From positions 1 to 41,727 of the forward strand of contig CACGLH010000011.1 in assembly GCA_902573735.1 (NCBI GenBank): a stretch of DNA of 41,727 bases. The letters are read 5' to 3'. Shown here piece after piece: positions 1-8,862 of the stretch. The first letter of the stretch is position 1. The number at the start of each line of letters is the position of its first letter. Source of the DNA: an uncultured Alphaproteobacteria bacterium. GTDB lineage: Bacteria > Pseudomonadota > Alphaproteobacteria > Rhodobacterales > Rhodobacteraceae. Position numbers and translations under genes: made by a program. The notes beneath the pieces are model-generated. The model had not been told where the DNA came from, ran no database searches, and was given only the letters and a program-made list of their open reading frames with translations.

Positions 1-84
1 TCCAGTATGCAGTTTATTTTATAAATAAATATATAGTTTTTAAACAGACTAAATACTCATAAACCTAAAATTGGGGAGAACAAA

Positions 85-1584
85 ATGAAATTAATTGGCC
101 ATTTTATAAACGGTCGTGAAGTAAGCAGTAGTTCCAAAAGAACAGTAGATGTATTTAATCCAGCAACTGGAGAAGTTCAAAGAAAAGTTTCAATGGGTTT
201 GGCATCTGAGTTAGATGATGCTGTAGAAAAGGCAAAAGAGTGCCAACCTGCTTGGGCTGCTACTAATCCTCAAAAAAGAGCCAGAGTAATTATGAAATTT
301 ATTGATCTGCTACATAGAGATATGGATGAATTGGCAGCGGTTTTGTCTTCTGAACACGGTAAAACTATTCCAGATGCGAAAGGCGATATTATAAGAGGAC
401 TCGAGGTGGCGGAATTTTGTGTTGGAGCTCCTCATTTATTAAAAGGTGAATTTACAGATAGTGCAGGTCCTGGTATTGATATGTACTCTATGCGCCAACC
501 TCTTGGCGTTGTATCTGGGATAACACCTTTTAATTTTCCTGCAATGATACCAATGTGGAAATTTTGTCCAGCTATTGCCGCAGGTAATGCATTTATCTTA
601 AAACCTTCGGAGAGAGACCCCTCAGTACCAATGATGCTTGCGAATTTAATTCTTGAGGCAGGTCTACCTGAGGGTATTTTACAAGTTGTTAATGGAGATA
701 AAGAAATAGTGGATGCTATTTTGGATAATGAAGACATTTCTGCAATTGGTTTTGTAGGATCTACACCGATTGCAGAATATATATATTCTAGGGGTTGTTC
801 TAATGGTAAAAGAGTTCAGTGTTTTGGCGGTGCAAAAAATCATATGATAATTATGCCTGATGCTGATCTAGATCAAGCTGCAGACGCACTTGTAGGTGCA
901 GGTTATGGTGCTGCGGGCGAGAGGTGTATGGCGATTTCTGTAGCTTTACCAGTTGGAAAAGAAACTGGTGATAAACTTATTGAAAAACTTGTACCAAAGA
1001 TTGAAGCACTTAAGATAGGTCCTTATACTTCAGAAAATGAAGTAGATTTTGGACCAGTTGTTACAAAGCAAGCACAACAAAGAATTTTAAGTTTGGTAAA
1101 TTCAGGTATAGAAAGTGGTGCAAATTTAGTGGTTGATGGTAGGAACTTTCAAATGCAGGGATATGAAAATGGTTTTTTTGTAGGTGCTTGTTTATTTGAT
1201 AACGTTAAGACTGATATGGAAATTTATAAGCAAGAAATCTTTGGTCCTGTTCTTTCTACAGTTAGAACGGAAAGCTATGAAGAGGCATTATCTATAGCTG
1301 TTAACAATGAGTATGGAAATGGAACTGCAATATTTACACGTGACGGCGATACAGCCAGGGATTTTGCAAATAGAATAAATATTGGGATGGTAGGAATAAA
1401 TGTGCCAATACCTGTTCCACTAGCATACCATACTTTTGGAGGTTGGAAAAAATCGGCTTTTGGTGACCTTAATCAGCATGGACCTGATGCCTTCAGATTT
1501 TATACGAGAACAAAAACGATTACATCTCGTTGGCCCACTGGTATAAAAGAGGGAGCAAAGTTTTCAATACCAACAATGGACTAA
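85..1584 (+). CDS. mmsA: Methylmalonate-semialdehyde dehydrogenase (CoA-acylating)
   Basis: Oxidises methylmalonate semialdehyde to propionyl-CoA with NAD+ and CoA, the last step of valine catabolism; the family also takes malonate semialdehyde to acetyl-CoA. The 499-residue length is typical. Visible aldehyde dehydrogenase features are TPFNFPAMIPMW in the cofactor domain, the MMSDH-specific CFGGAKNH in place of the usual ELGGK, and the catalytic Cys281 in GERCMAIS. The ATG follows a good ribosome site (GGGGAG, about 8 bases upstream). It leads a tight operon: the next gene starts 9 bases after its stop, followed by isobutyryl-CoA dehydrogenase, hydroxyisobutyryl-CoA hydrolase and hydroxyisobutyrate dehydrogenase, which settles the valine role. 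Bases 1-84 upstream are AT-rich and hold no gene I can see. Confidence 0.96.
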   Translation: MKLIGHFINGREVSSSSKRTVDVFNPATGEVQRKVSMGLASELDDAVEKAKECQPAWAATNPQKRARVIMKFIDLLHRDMDELAAVLSSEHGKTIPDAKGDIIRGLEVAEFCVGAPHLLKGEFTDSAGPGIDMYSMRQPLGVVSGITPFNFPAMIPMWKFCPAIAAGNAFILKPSERDPSVPMMLANLILEAGLPEGILQVVNGDKEIVDAILDNEDISAIGFVGSTPIAEYIYSRGCSNGKRVQCFGGAKNHMIIMPDADLDQAADALVGAGYGAAGERCMAISVALPVGKETGDKLIEKLVPKIEALKIGPYTSENEVDFGPVVTKQAQQRILSLVNSGIESGANLVVDGRNFQMQGYENGFFVGACLFDNVKTDMEIYKQEIFGPVLSTVRTESYEEALSIAVNNEYGNGTAIFTRDGDTARDFANRINIGMVGINVPIPVPLAYHTFGGWKKSAFGDLNQHGPDAFRFYTRTKTITSRWPTGIKEGAKFSIPTMD

Positions 1585-1593
1585 ATTTAAATA

Positions 1594-2727
1594 ATGGATT
1601 TTTCTCTTTCTTCCGAGCAAAAATTAATTTTTGATACTGCTTATGATTTTGGGCAAAACTCAATTGCACCATACGCTTTAGAATGGGAAAATAGCCTAAT
1701 TCCAAAAAAAATTCTAAAAGAAGCAGGTGAATTAGGTTTCGCATCTTTATATGTTAATGAAAAAGATGGAGGTTCAGGTCTTACCAGATTAGATTCTACT
1801 TTAGTTTTTGAAGCTTTAGCAATGGCTTGCCCTTCTGTTTCTTCATTTATATCTATTCATAATATGTGTGCATGGATGATTTCAGAAAATGGAAATCAGT
1901 ACATTAAAAACGAATTTTTAGAGCCAATGGTAAAAATGGATAAGATTTGCTCATACTGCCTTACTGAACCAAATTCGGGTTCAGATAGTGCTGCTTTAAC
2001 TACAAAAGCTGAAAGGACTAATGAGGGTTTTAAAATAAATGGTACAAAATCATTTATTTCAGGAGGAGCATTTTCTGAGATATATCTTACAATGGTTAGA
2101 ACTGGAGAAAATGGCCCACATGGTATATCAGCATTACTAGTAGAAAAAAATACTCCAGGGTTAAGTTTTGGAAATAATGAAGAAAAAATGGGATGGAAAT
2201 CACAACCTACAGCACAAGTAATTTTTGATGATTGTAATGTATCTTCTAAAAAATTACTTGGTGAAGAAAACAAGGGTTTCATTTATGCAATGCAGGGTTT
2301 AGACGGAGGTCGTCTTAATATTGCAGCAGCTGCATTAGGAGGGGCCCAAACAGCTCTCAATATTGCAAAAAAATACATTAAAGAAAGAAAAGCTTTTGGG
2401 AAAAGTTTGTCTGAATTTCAAGGTTTACAGTTTAAAGTAGCCGATATGGAAATAGCTATTAACTCATCAAGGACTTTTTTAAGAGAAGCTGCTTGGAAAC
2501 TAGATAATTCAAAATCTGATGCTGGAGTATTCTGTGCTATGGCAAAAAAATTTGTTACGGACAATTCCTTCAATATTGCGAACAATTCATTACAACTCTT
2601 AGGAGGGTATGGATATTTGGCTGATTATGGTATTGAAAAAATTGTTCGAGATTTGCGAGTTCATCAGATTTTGGAAGGTACAAATGAGATTATGCAATTA
2701 ATAGTTGCCAGAGATTCTCTTAAGTAA
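1594..2727 (+). CDS. Acyl-CoA dehydrogenase, probably isobutyryl-CoA dehydrogenase
   Basis: FAD-dependent alpha,beta-dehydrogenation of a short branched acyl-CoA. The full three-domain fold is present in 377 residues: CLTEPNSGSDSAA contacts FAD, KSFISGGAFSE follows, and near the C-terminus ILEGTNEIMQ carries the expected catalytic base (about Glu361). The C-terminal ARDSLK ending and the location between mmsA and the hydroxyisobutyryl-CoA hydrolase argue for the ACAD8-type enzyme that turns isobutyryl-CoA into methacrylyl-CoA. The substrate is inferred from context; a general short-chain acyl-CoA dehydrogenase is the alternative. It is co-transcribed with both neighbours (gaps of 9 and 12 bases). 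Confidence 0.9.
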   Translation: MDFSLSSEQKLIFDTAYDFGQNSIAPYALEWENSLIPKKILKEAGELGFASLYVNEKDGGSGLTRLDSTLVFEALAMACPSVSSFISIHNMCAWMISENGNQYIKNEFLEPMVKMDKICSYCLTEPNSGSDSAALTTKAERTNEGFKINGTKSFISGGAFSEIYLTMVRTGENGPHGISALLVEKNTPGLSFGNNEEKMGWKSQPTAQVIFDDCNVSSKKLLGEENKGFIYAMQGLDGGRLNIAAAALGGAQTALNIAKKYIKERKAFGKSLSEFQGLQFKVADMEIAINSSRTFLREAAWKLDNSKSDAGVFCAMAKKFVTDNSFNIANNSLQLLGGYGYLADYGIEKIVRDLRVHQILEGTNEIMQLIVARDSLK

Positions 2728-2739
2728 TGTGAAGTATTT

Positions 2740-3768
2740 ATGACAGATGTAATTATTAGGCAAAATGGTAATGTAGGTCATATTACCTTAAATAGGCCTG
2801 ACGCCCTAAATGCTTTGACATATGATATGATTTTAAAAATTGAGAAAGCATTAATTTCATGGAAACAAAATGAAGAAGTAAAAATTGTACTAGTAGATGC
2901 AAATGGCGATAAAGCATTTTGCTCTGGTGGAGATGTTTCAGATTTATATAAAAATGGAACTACTGGAAATTTTGAATTTGGTAAATTATTTTGGTCTGAT
3001 GAATACCGTCTAAATCTTTTAGTTTCAAATTATCCAAAGCCATATGTTGTTTTTATGCATGGTTTCACAATGGGTGGAGGTGTCGGAATATCCTGTCATG
3101 GTAGCCACCGTATAGTTGGGGATAGTTCCATTATTGCAATGCCAGAATGCAGTATTGGTTTAGTACCAGATGTAGGTGGTTCTTACTTACTTACCAGAAA
3201 ATCAAAAAAATTAGGTATTTATCTTGGAATTTCAGGTCAACATATGAAAGCAGATGATGCAATTTTTACAGATTTTGCCGATTTCTATATACCTGAAAAA
3301 TATTGGAATGAAATTAAGTTACAATTAATAAAGAATGGCGATACTTCTATTTTATATGAATTTCAAAGAAATAGTTTAAAATCATGCTTAATGGAAAATT
3401 TGCAAATTATTGAGAAGGTGTTTTCACAAAATGAATTAAACTTGATAATTAAAGAAATGGAATTAAACTCTTTTTTTTCTAATAGTCTAAAAAAATTAAA
3501 AAAATCCTCTCCATTATCTATTTTAACTTCATTTCATATGCTTCAGATGCCAGAAATTTCTTGTTCTGTAAAAGATGCGTTAAAAATTGAGTATAGGGTC
3601 ACTTCAAGAGCACAAGAATTTGCTGATTTTCAAGAAGGAATTAGGGCTATGATTATTGATAAGGATAAGTCACCTCTTTGGAAATATCCAAAAATTGATC
3701 AAGTTCCTATCAAGAAAGTATTTGATTTACTTAAACCTTTAAGTTTTTCAAATGAGTTAAAAATTTAA
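2740..3768 (+). CDS. 3-hydroxyisobutyryl-CoA hydrolase (crotonase superfamily)
   Basis: Hydrolyses 3-hydroxyisobutyryl-CoA to 3-hydroxyisobutyrate. The protein has 342 residues, longer than a plain enoyl-CoA hydratase (about 260) and right for the HIBCH family. Crotonase motifs are visible: HITLNRPDALNAL at the N-terminus, the oxyanion region CSGGDVSDLY, GGGVGISCHGSHRI, and MPECSIGLVPDVGGSYLL, which holds the Glu and Asp typical of hydrolases. The C-terminal extension (SRAQEFADFQEGIRAMIIDK) is also HIBCH-like. It sits third in the valine operon. The methacrylyl-CoA hydratase needed one step earlier is not in this window, so it must be encoded elsewhere or be another crotonase. Confidence 0.88.
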   Translation: MTDVIIRQNGNVGHITLNRPDALNALTYDMILKIEKALISWKQNEEVKIVLVDANGDKAFCSGGDVSDLYKNGTTGNFEFGKLFWSDEYRLNLLVSNYPKPYVVFMHGFTMGGGVGISCHGSHRIVGDSSIIAMPECSIGLVPDVGGSYLLTRKSKKLGIYLGISGQHMKADDAIFTDFADFYIPEKYWNEIKLQLIKNGDTSILYEFQRNSLKSCLMENLQIIEKVFSQNELNLIIKEMELNSFFSNSLKKLKKSSPLSILTSFHMLQMPEISCSVKDALKIEYRVTSRAQEFADFQEGIRAMIIDKDKSPLWKYPKIDQVPIKKVFDLLKPLSFSNELKI

Positions 3769-3783
3769 ATAGGAGGATATATT

Positions 3784-4647
3784 GTGAAAATTGGATTTAT
3801 AGGCCTAGGTAACATGGGATTGCCAATGGCTGAAAATTTACAAAAAGAGGGTCATGAGGTAACAGGATTTGATATAAATAAAAATATTAATTCCAATATT
3901 AGAATTTCAAACAGTATTGAAGAAATTGTTAAAAGTAATAAGGCTATATTTACAATGCTTCCAAGTGGTAAAGAAGTTATTGTAGTTTATGATGAAATTA
4001 TAGATAAATGTGAAAGTTCCACTATAATGATAGATTGTTCTACAATAGATATAAAAAGTACTCATATAATATCGAACATTTCAAAAAAAAATGGATTACT
4101 TACTTTAGATGCACCAGTTTCAGGTGGAGTAGTAGGTGCAGTAGATGGCACTTTGACTTTTATGGTAGGAGGCGATGAAAGAGCTTTCTATAAAATTAAG
4201 CCTTTGTTTGAAGTGATGGGCAAAAAAGCAGTTTATTGTGGAGATTCAGGCTCAGGACAAGCAGCAAAAATGTGTAATAACATGATTTTAGGGATTTCAA
4301 TGATTGGCGTTTGTGAATCTTTCACTTTAGCAAAAAAAATTGGCTTGGATTTGAAAAAACTTTATGAGGTTTCTTCAAATTCATCTGGTAGTTGTTGGGC
4401 TCTTAATACTTACTGTCCTGCCCCTGAAATTGGCCCAGAAACACCTGCTGATAAAAATTATTTACCAGGTTTTTCATCTGAGTTAATGCTGAAAGATTTA
4501 ATGCTTGCTCAGGATGCTGCAATTCAATCTAATTCACATACTCCACTCGGTAATCACGCAATGAAAATCTATGAAGAGTTATTGAATGAGGGTGGTAAGG
4601 GTAAAGATTTCTCTTATGTTTTTCCTTTTTTTTATAATAAGAAATAA
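3784..4647 (+). CDS. mmsB: 3-hydroxyisobutyrate dehydrogenase
   Basis: NAD-dependent oxidation of 3-hydroxyisobutyrate to methylmalonate semialdehyde, the substrate of mmsA at the head of the same operon. The 287 residues carry the Rossmann motif GFIGLGNMGLPMAENL at the N-terminus, the substrate-binding DAPVSGGVVGA, and GSGQAAKMCNNM with the catalytic lysine, all hallmarks of beta-hydroxyacid dehydrogenases. The C-terminal DLMLAQDAA and GKGKDFSYVFPF fit the HIBADH subgroup. The start is GTG, preceded by AGGAGG at a good distance. Its 3' end almost touches the convergent methyltransferase gene, with one base between the stops. Confidence 0.93.
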   Translation: MKIGFIGLGNMGLPMAENLQKEGHEVTGFDINKNINSNIRISNSIEEIVKSNKAIFTMLPSGKEVIVVYDEIIDKCESSTIMIDCSTIDIKSTHIISNISKKNGLLTLDAPVSGGVVGAVDGTLTFMVGGDERAFYKIKPLFEVMGKKAVYCGDSGSGQAAKMCNNMILGISMIGVCESFTLAKKIGLDLKKLYEVSSNSSGSCWALNTYCPAPEIGPETPADKNYLPGFSSELMLKDLMLAQDAAIQSNSHTPLGNHAMKIYEELLNEGGKGKDFSYVFPFFYNKK

Positions 4648-4648
4648 A

Positions 4649-5242
4649 TTACACACCACACTTAGCATATATATGCATAATATTGATTGGTTTGTTATCA
4701 AAACTAAAATTTTCTTCTCTAAATAAATTAAAAATTCTTAAGTTAAATTTTTTTAAGATTTTTCTTAATTCACTTTCGGTTCTAGGGACATATATTCTGT
4801 TTAAGTTATCTCTATAAGCTTTGTGGCCTTCATGAATTCCGATATAAAAAATCCCCTTTTTGTTTAGAGCTTTGGAGATTTTACCAAATAATAAGTCTTG
4901 GTTTTTTTTTTCCAAATGCTGAATTGAAAAAGAAGCCCAAATTCCGTCATATTTTTTTGGAAAAACTATTTCATTCAAATCCTTTTGCTGAATGTTAATA
5001 GCTTTATGACTTTCAAATATTTCAAGCATTTTAAGAGAAGCATCTACTGCATCAACTTTAAAACCTTTCTGACTAAACCAAATAGACTTTTCTCCAGTTC
5101 CACAACCTAAATCTATAATTTGTCCACCTGGGGCAAGTTCGTTACAAAATATTTTTTGTGCTAAATCTATCTTTTCAGTAGATCTCCATTTTGCATATTC
5201 AGATGCATTTTTATTATAAAATTCTATAGTTTTGTGATCCAT
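4649..5242 (-). CDS. Class I SAM-dependent methyltransferase
   Basis: A 197-residue methyltransferase of the Methyltransf_11/25 type. Motif I is IIDLGCGTGEKS, motif II is the acidic VDAVDASLKML, and motif IV is YDGIWASFSIQHL. There is no membrane segment or extra domain, so it is a soluble single-domain enzyme of unknown substrate. It points toward the valine operon (convergent, one base apart) and diverges from the aminotransferase gene, with about 175 bases of AT-rich promoter region between. An 8-base inverted repeat (5264-5271 and 5374-5381) lies in that gap but is too weak to call an operator. Confidence 0.8.
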   Translation of the reverse strand: MDHKTIEFYNKNASEYAKWRSTEKIDLAQKIFCNELAPGGQIIDLGCGTGEKSIWFSQKGFKVDAVDASLKMLEIFESHKAINIQQKDLNEIVFPKKYDGIWASFSIQHLEKKNQDLLFGKISKALNKKGIFYIGIHEGHKAYRDNLNRIYVPRTESELRKILKKFNLRIFNLFREENFSFDNKPINIMHIYAKCGV

Positions 5243-5417
5243 ATTAAAAAATAATTTTAATCACGTAATTTTTATTTGATTTAGTTATTTCAAATTTAAA
5301 CTGCTGCATAATATAGAATGATACAAAAGTTCATTACTATATCAACAATAATAAATTAGTTGTCATATCAATTAAATTACGTTTATCCTTAACCTATGTA
5401 ACTTATAAGGTAATAAT

Positions 5418-6809
5418 ATGAATATACAGAACAAAAGTCTGAAAAACTCGTTGGAATTTAAATCCATTGATTATCAACTTCAACCTTACACTAATCCAGA
5501 ATTAATAAATGAAAAGGGTCCTCAAGTATTTAATTCAGGGAGTGGCGTAAATGTAGAGGATATTGATGGGAATAGTTACATAGAAGGTATGAGTGGTCTT
5601 TGGTGTGCTTCATTAGGTTTTGGTGAAAATGAATTAATTGAAGCAGCAGTCAAACAAATGAGAAAACTTCCATATTATCATTCATTTACTGGAAAAACTT
5701 GTGAAGCAACAATAAAATTATCTGAAAAACTTATTGAAATTGCACCAAATAATTTGAAGAAAGTATTTTTCTGCAATTCAGGTTCAGAGGCAAATGATAC
5801 TGCAATAAAAATTGTCTGGTACTATCACTCGTCTTTAGGAAATCCAAATAAAAGAAAGATTATAAGTAGGAAAGGAAGTTACCATGGTGTCACATTAGCT
5901 GCAGCTAGTCTAACTGCTTTAGATTATGCCCAAAAGGGCTTTGGTTTACCCCTTGATTTTGCCCTTCATACAACATGGCCCCATTATTTTCAAAATTCTT
6001 ATGAAAATGAGAGTGAAAAAGAATTTTGTAGCCGTTTAATTAAAGATCTAGAGAAACTTATAGAAATGGAGGGTGCTGAAAATATAGGTGCTTTTATTGC
6101 TGAACCCTTGATGGGAGCAGGTGGTGTTATTATCCCTCCAAAAAGCTACTTTGAGATGATACAACCTATACTTAAAAGGAACGAAATTTTATTTATTGCA
6201 GACGAAGTTATATCTGGTTTTGGCAGGACTGGTAATATGTGGGGAAGCCAAACTTTTAATATAAAACCAGATATTGTAACTTGTGCAAAAGGATTATCGT
6301 CTGCTTATGCACCTATTTCGGCAGTATTAATGTCTGAAAACATTTCTAAACAAGTTGAAAAACAAGCGATAAAATTAGGTCAATTTGGTCATGGCTATAC
6401 TTATTCTGGACACCCTGTTTCTTCTGCAGTTGCATTAAGAACGTTAGAAATTATGGAAGAAAGGGATATTATAACTCATGTTAGAGACATATCTACTGTA
6501 TTTTCGAAAAGAATTTCTGAGTTAAAGAAATATCGATGTATTGGCAATGTTCGTTCAATAGGTTTAATAGGTGCAGCAGAATTTATTAAACCAGGAACAA
6601 AAAGAGAAAAAATAGATCCACAACACAAATTTGCTGCTAAAGTTGTAAAAAAAATTCATGAAAAAGGTGTAATTTTAAGAGCTTTACCAATTGACGCTAT
6701 AGCTTTTTGCCCACCACTTATCATATGTAAAGATGAAATAAATCAAATGTTTGACAGGATTGAAACTGTTTTACCGGAAATGGATCAAGTTGCTTATGGA
6801 TATGTTTAA
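5418..6809 (+). CDS. Class III aminotransferase (omega-amino acid:pyruvate type)
   Basis: A PLP enzyme of 463 residues transferring an amino group from an omega-amino acid or amine to a keto acid. Motifs in order: FFCNSGSEANDTAIK (PLP phosphate binding), SYHGVTLAA, AFIAEPLMGAGGVI, LFIADEVISGFGRTG (Asp holding the pyridine N), and TCAKGLSSAYAP with the Schiff-base Lys291. The overall pattern resembles GABA/beta-alanine:pyruvate or putrescine:pyruvate aminotransferases more than GabT or ArgD. If beta-alanine is the donor, the product malonate semialdehyde could be used by MmsA upstream; that is inference. The ATG follows AAGG. It is probably the first gene of its own transcript. Confidence 0.87.
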   Translation: MNIQNKSLKNSLEFKSIDYQLQPYTNPELINEKGPQVFNSGSGVNVEDIDGNSYIEGMSGLWCASLGFGENELIEAAVKQMRKLPYYHSFTGKTCEATIKLSEKLIEIAPNNLKKVFFCNSGSEANDTAIKIVWYYHSSLGNPNKRKIISRKGSYHGVTLAAASLTALDYAQKGFGLPLDFALHTTWPHYFQNSYENESEKEFCSRLIKDLEKLIEMEGAENIGAFIAEPLMGAGGVIIPPKSYFEMIQPILKRNEILFIADEVISGFGRTGNMWGSQTFNIKPDIVTCAKGLSSAYAPISAVLMSENISKQVEKQAIKLGQFGHGYTYSGHPVSSAVALRTLEIMEERDIITHVRDISTVFSKRISELKKYRCIGNVRSIGLIGAAEFIKPGTKREKIDPQHKFAAKVVKKIHEKGVILRALPIDAIAFCPPLIICKDEINQMFDRIETVLPEMDQVAYGYV

Positions 6810-6869
6810 TTAAAAATAATTTATCAGAATAAACAATTCTATTTTAAAAAAAAATTACCCCATTATTAA

Positions 6870-7829
6870 ATGGAAAATGTTATAATACAATTACTTATTT
6901 GCTTAATTGGTCTATTTGGTCTTTTCTATGGTGGTGAAAAATTAGTTACAGGATCAGTAAATACAGCTTCATTTTTTAAAGTCAAACCTCAGTTTGTAGC
7001 AATTACAATTATTGCATTAGGGACATCATTTCCAGAATTGGTTGTTTCCGTAAATGCCGTTGTTGATGAGTCGCCAGGAATAGCTTGGGGAAATGTTTTG
7101 GGTAGTAATATTTCAAATATTCTTCTCGTTTTAGGTTTAGCTTCGTTAATGCATCCTTTGTATTTAAAAGGGGAAAAATCAAATGCTAACATCTTTTGGT
7201 TATTTTTCTCATCTGTTTTATTTTTCTCAATCAGTGTTGGAACAAAATCAATATCATTTTTCTACGGTATAGTCCTTATATTACTTTTGATAATATTTCT
7301 GATATATATGGTATATAAATCTAAAAATAATGAAGATACGACAGATAGAAATAAAATTGAAGAAAAATTATCGTTATTGAATACTATTTTATTTATATTC
7401 TTTGGTATCATAATATTAATAATATCAGCTGAGGCTGTAGTAAATTCTTCTGTCAAAATAGCTTCACTATTTAATGTACCTGAAACATTCATAGGTCTTA
7501 CAATTATTGCTATAGGAACATCTTTACCTGAAATATCAGCATCCATAGTCGCAGTAAAAAAAGGCTACTCTGAGATTGCTGTCGGAAATGTTATTGGGTC
7601 AAATATATTTAATACTCTTGGAATTATTGGTACATGTGCAGTTTTTTCTAGAGGTAGTGAATTTCTTGTACCTGAATCTTTTTTAATTTTTGATGTTCCA
7701 TTTATGTTAATTTCTACTTTGTTATTTTGCTTATTAATATATATTAATGTTGTATTAGGAAAAAAAATTGGAGTCATCTTTATAACAACTTATTTTGTTT
7801 ATATTTTTCTTAATTTTAAATTAGCTTAG
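6870..7829 (+). CDS. Calcium/sodium antiporter, CaxA/YrbG family
   Basis: An inner-membrane cation exchanger of 319 residues and about ten helices in two inverted halves. Each half holds the family's alpha repeat: ALGTSFPELVVS with GNVLGSNISNILLVLG in the first, and AIGTSLPEISAS with GNVIGSNIFNTLGIIG in the second. The conserved acidic residues in the two SFPE/SLPE motifs are the expected ion ligands. The halves are separated by a charged cytoplasmic linker at about residues 150-168. Exchange of Ca2+ (or another cation) for Na+ or H+ is the family function; specificity cannot be read here. The cyclase gene starts 15 bases downstream, suggesting co-transcription. Confidence 0.92.
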   Translation: MENVIIQLLICLIGLFGLFYGGEKLVTGSVNTASFFKVKPQFVAITIIALGTSFPELVVSVNAVVDESPGIAWGNVLGSNISNILLVLGLASLMHPLYLKGEKSNANIFWLFFSSVLFFSISVGTKSISFFYGIVLILLLIIFLIYMVYKSKNNEDTTDRNKIEEKLSLLNTILFIFFGIIILIISAEAVVNSSVKIASLFNVPETFIGLTIIAIGTSLPEISASIVAVKKGYSEIAVGNVIGSNIFNTLGIIGTCAVFSRGSEFLVPESFLIFDVPFMLISTLLFCLLIYINVVLGKKIGVIFITTYFVYIFLNFKLA

Positions 7830-7844
7830 AAAATAAATTAATAA

Positions 7845-8804
7845 ATGTCTGAAACCATAGAAAATGAAGAAATAAAAAATCTTAAGAGGGAAGTAGCAAA
7901 ACTTCGCTTAGAGGGAAATTTAAGAAAATCTTTATCTAATCAATTAACCATTCAAAAAAAAATAGCTGATGATGCTAAAGCTGAAGCATTAGCTAAAAGT
8001 GAAGAAGTTGAAAAAATATCAAAGCAACTAGCTAAATATCTATCTCCACAAATACATGAGCAAATTTTCAGTGGAAAACAAAGTGCTGAAGTGAAAAGCA
8101 ATAGAAAGAAATTAACAGTTTTTTTTTCTGACATTGTTGGATTTACTGATATCTCAGATGAGTTAGAATCTGAAGAAATGACAAATTTATTAAATTTTTA
8201 TTTAAATGAAATGTCTCAAATAGCACTAAGATTTGGTGGAACAATTGATAAGTTTATTGGTGATGCGCTAATGATATTTTTTGGTGACCCTGATACAAAT
8301 GGACCTCAAGAGGATGCAAGGAAATGTATTCAAATGGCATTAGAAATGCAAAAATTAATGAATCAGCTTAGTGGGTATTGGTCAAAAAATTACAGTTTAA
8401 AACAGGATTTAAAAATTAGAATTGGGATCAATACTGGTTTTTGTACTGTTGGAAATTTTGGCAGCTTAGATCGTTTAGATTATACAGCCATTGGCAGCAC
8501 AGTTAATTTAGCTTCTAGATTAGAAAGCATTGCTGAAGCTGGATCAATTATTATATCCGAGGATACATTCGCTCTTGTTAATAATTTTTTTACATTTAAA
8601 AAACCCAAAAATGTTAAAATTAAGGGTTTTTTGAGGGATATAAAATGTTATGAATTAAAAAAAGAGGATACCTCTAAAGAAGACATGTTTTCATTGTCAG
8701 GCAAAGGGTTTCAAATTGATATAAATAAAAAAATTATTAAAAAAGATGCTTTAGATGAAATAAAAAACAAATTAAGTTTAATTATGGATGGTGATACCGG
8801 TTAA
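7845..8804 (+). CDS. Soluble class III adenylate/guanylate cyclase
   Basis: A 319-residue protein: an N-terminal coiled coil (about 1-60), the short linker LAKYLSPQIHEQIFSGK common before such domains, then the cyclase homology domain (about 85-265). Both metal aspartates are present (Asp96 in FFSDIVGF, Asp140 in FIGDALMIFFGDP). So are the substrate lysine in TIDKFIGD, the aspartate in RLDYT, and the transition-state Asn/Arg in VNLASRLE, so it should be active. Lys plus Asp as base-selecting residues favours ATP, making cAMP. It is a clear paralogue of the C-terminal half of the gene at 38230-39726 but lacks a sensor domain. The tail after about residue 270 is unassigned. It is likely co-transcribed with the antiporter. 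Confidence 0.92.
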   Translation: MSETIENEEIKNLKREVAKLRLEGNLRKSLSNQLTIQKKIADDAKAEALAKSEEVEKISKQLAKYLSPQIHEQIFSGKQSAEVKSNRKKLTVFFSDIVGFTDISDELESEEMTNLLNFYLNEMSQIALRFGGTIDKFIGDALMIFFGDPDTNGPQEDARKCIQMALEMQKLMNQLSGYWSKNYSLKQDLKIRIGINTGFCTVGNFGSLDRLDYTAIGSTVNLASRLESIAEAGSIIISEDTFALVNNFFTFKKPKNVKIKGFLRDIKCYELKKEDTSKEDMFSLSGKGFQIDINKKIIKKDALDEIKNKLSLIMDGDTG

Positions 8805-8862
8805 TATACTTTTAATAAATAAGTGTAAAAGATACATAAAATAATCAAAAGGTAAATGATTA

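Noticed and set aside
5264-5381. CGTAATTT/AAATTACG inverted repeat between the methyltransferase and aminotransferase genes as an operator
   Set aside because: The arms are about 100 bases apart and only 8 bases long in AT-rich DNA, so chance is likely.
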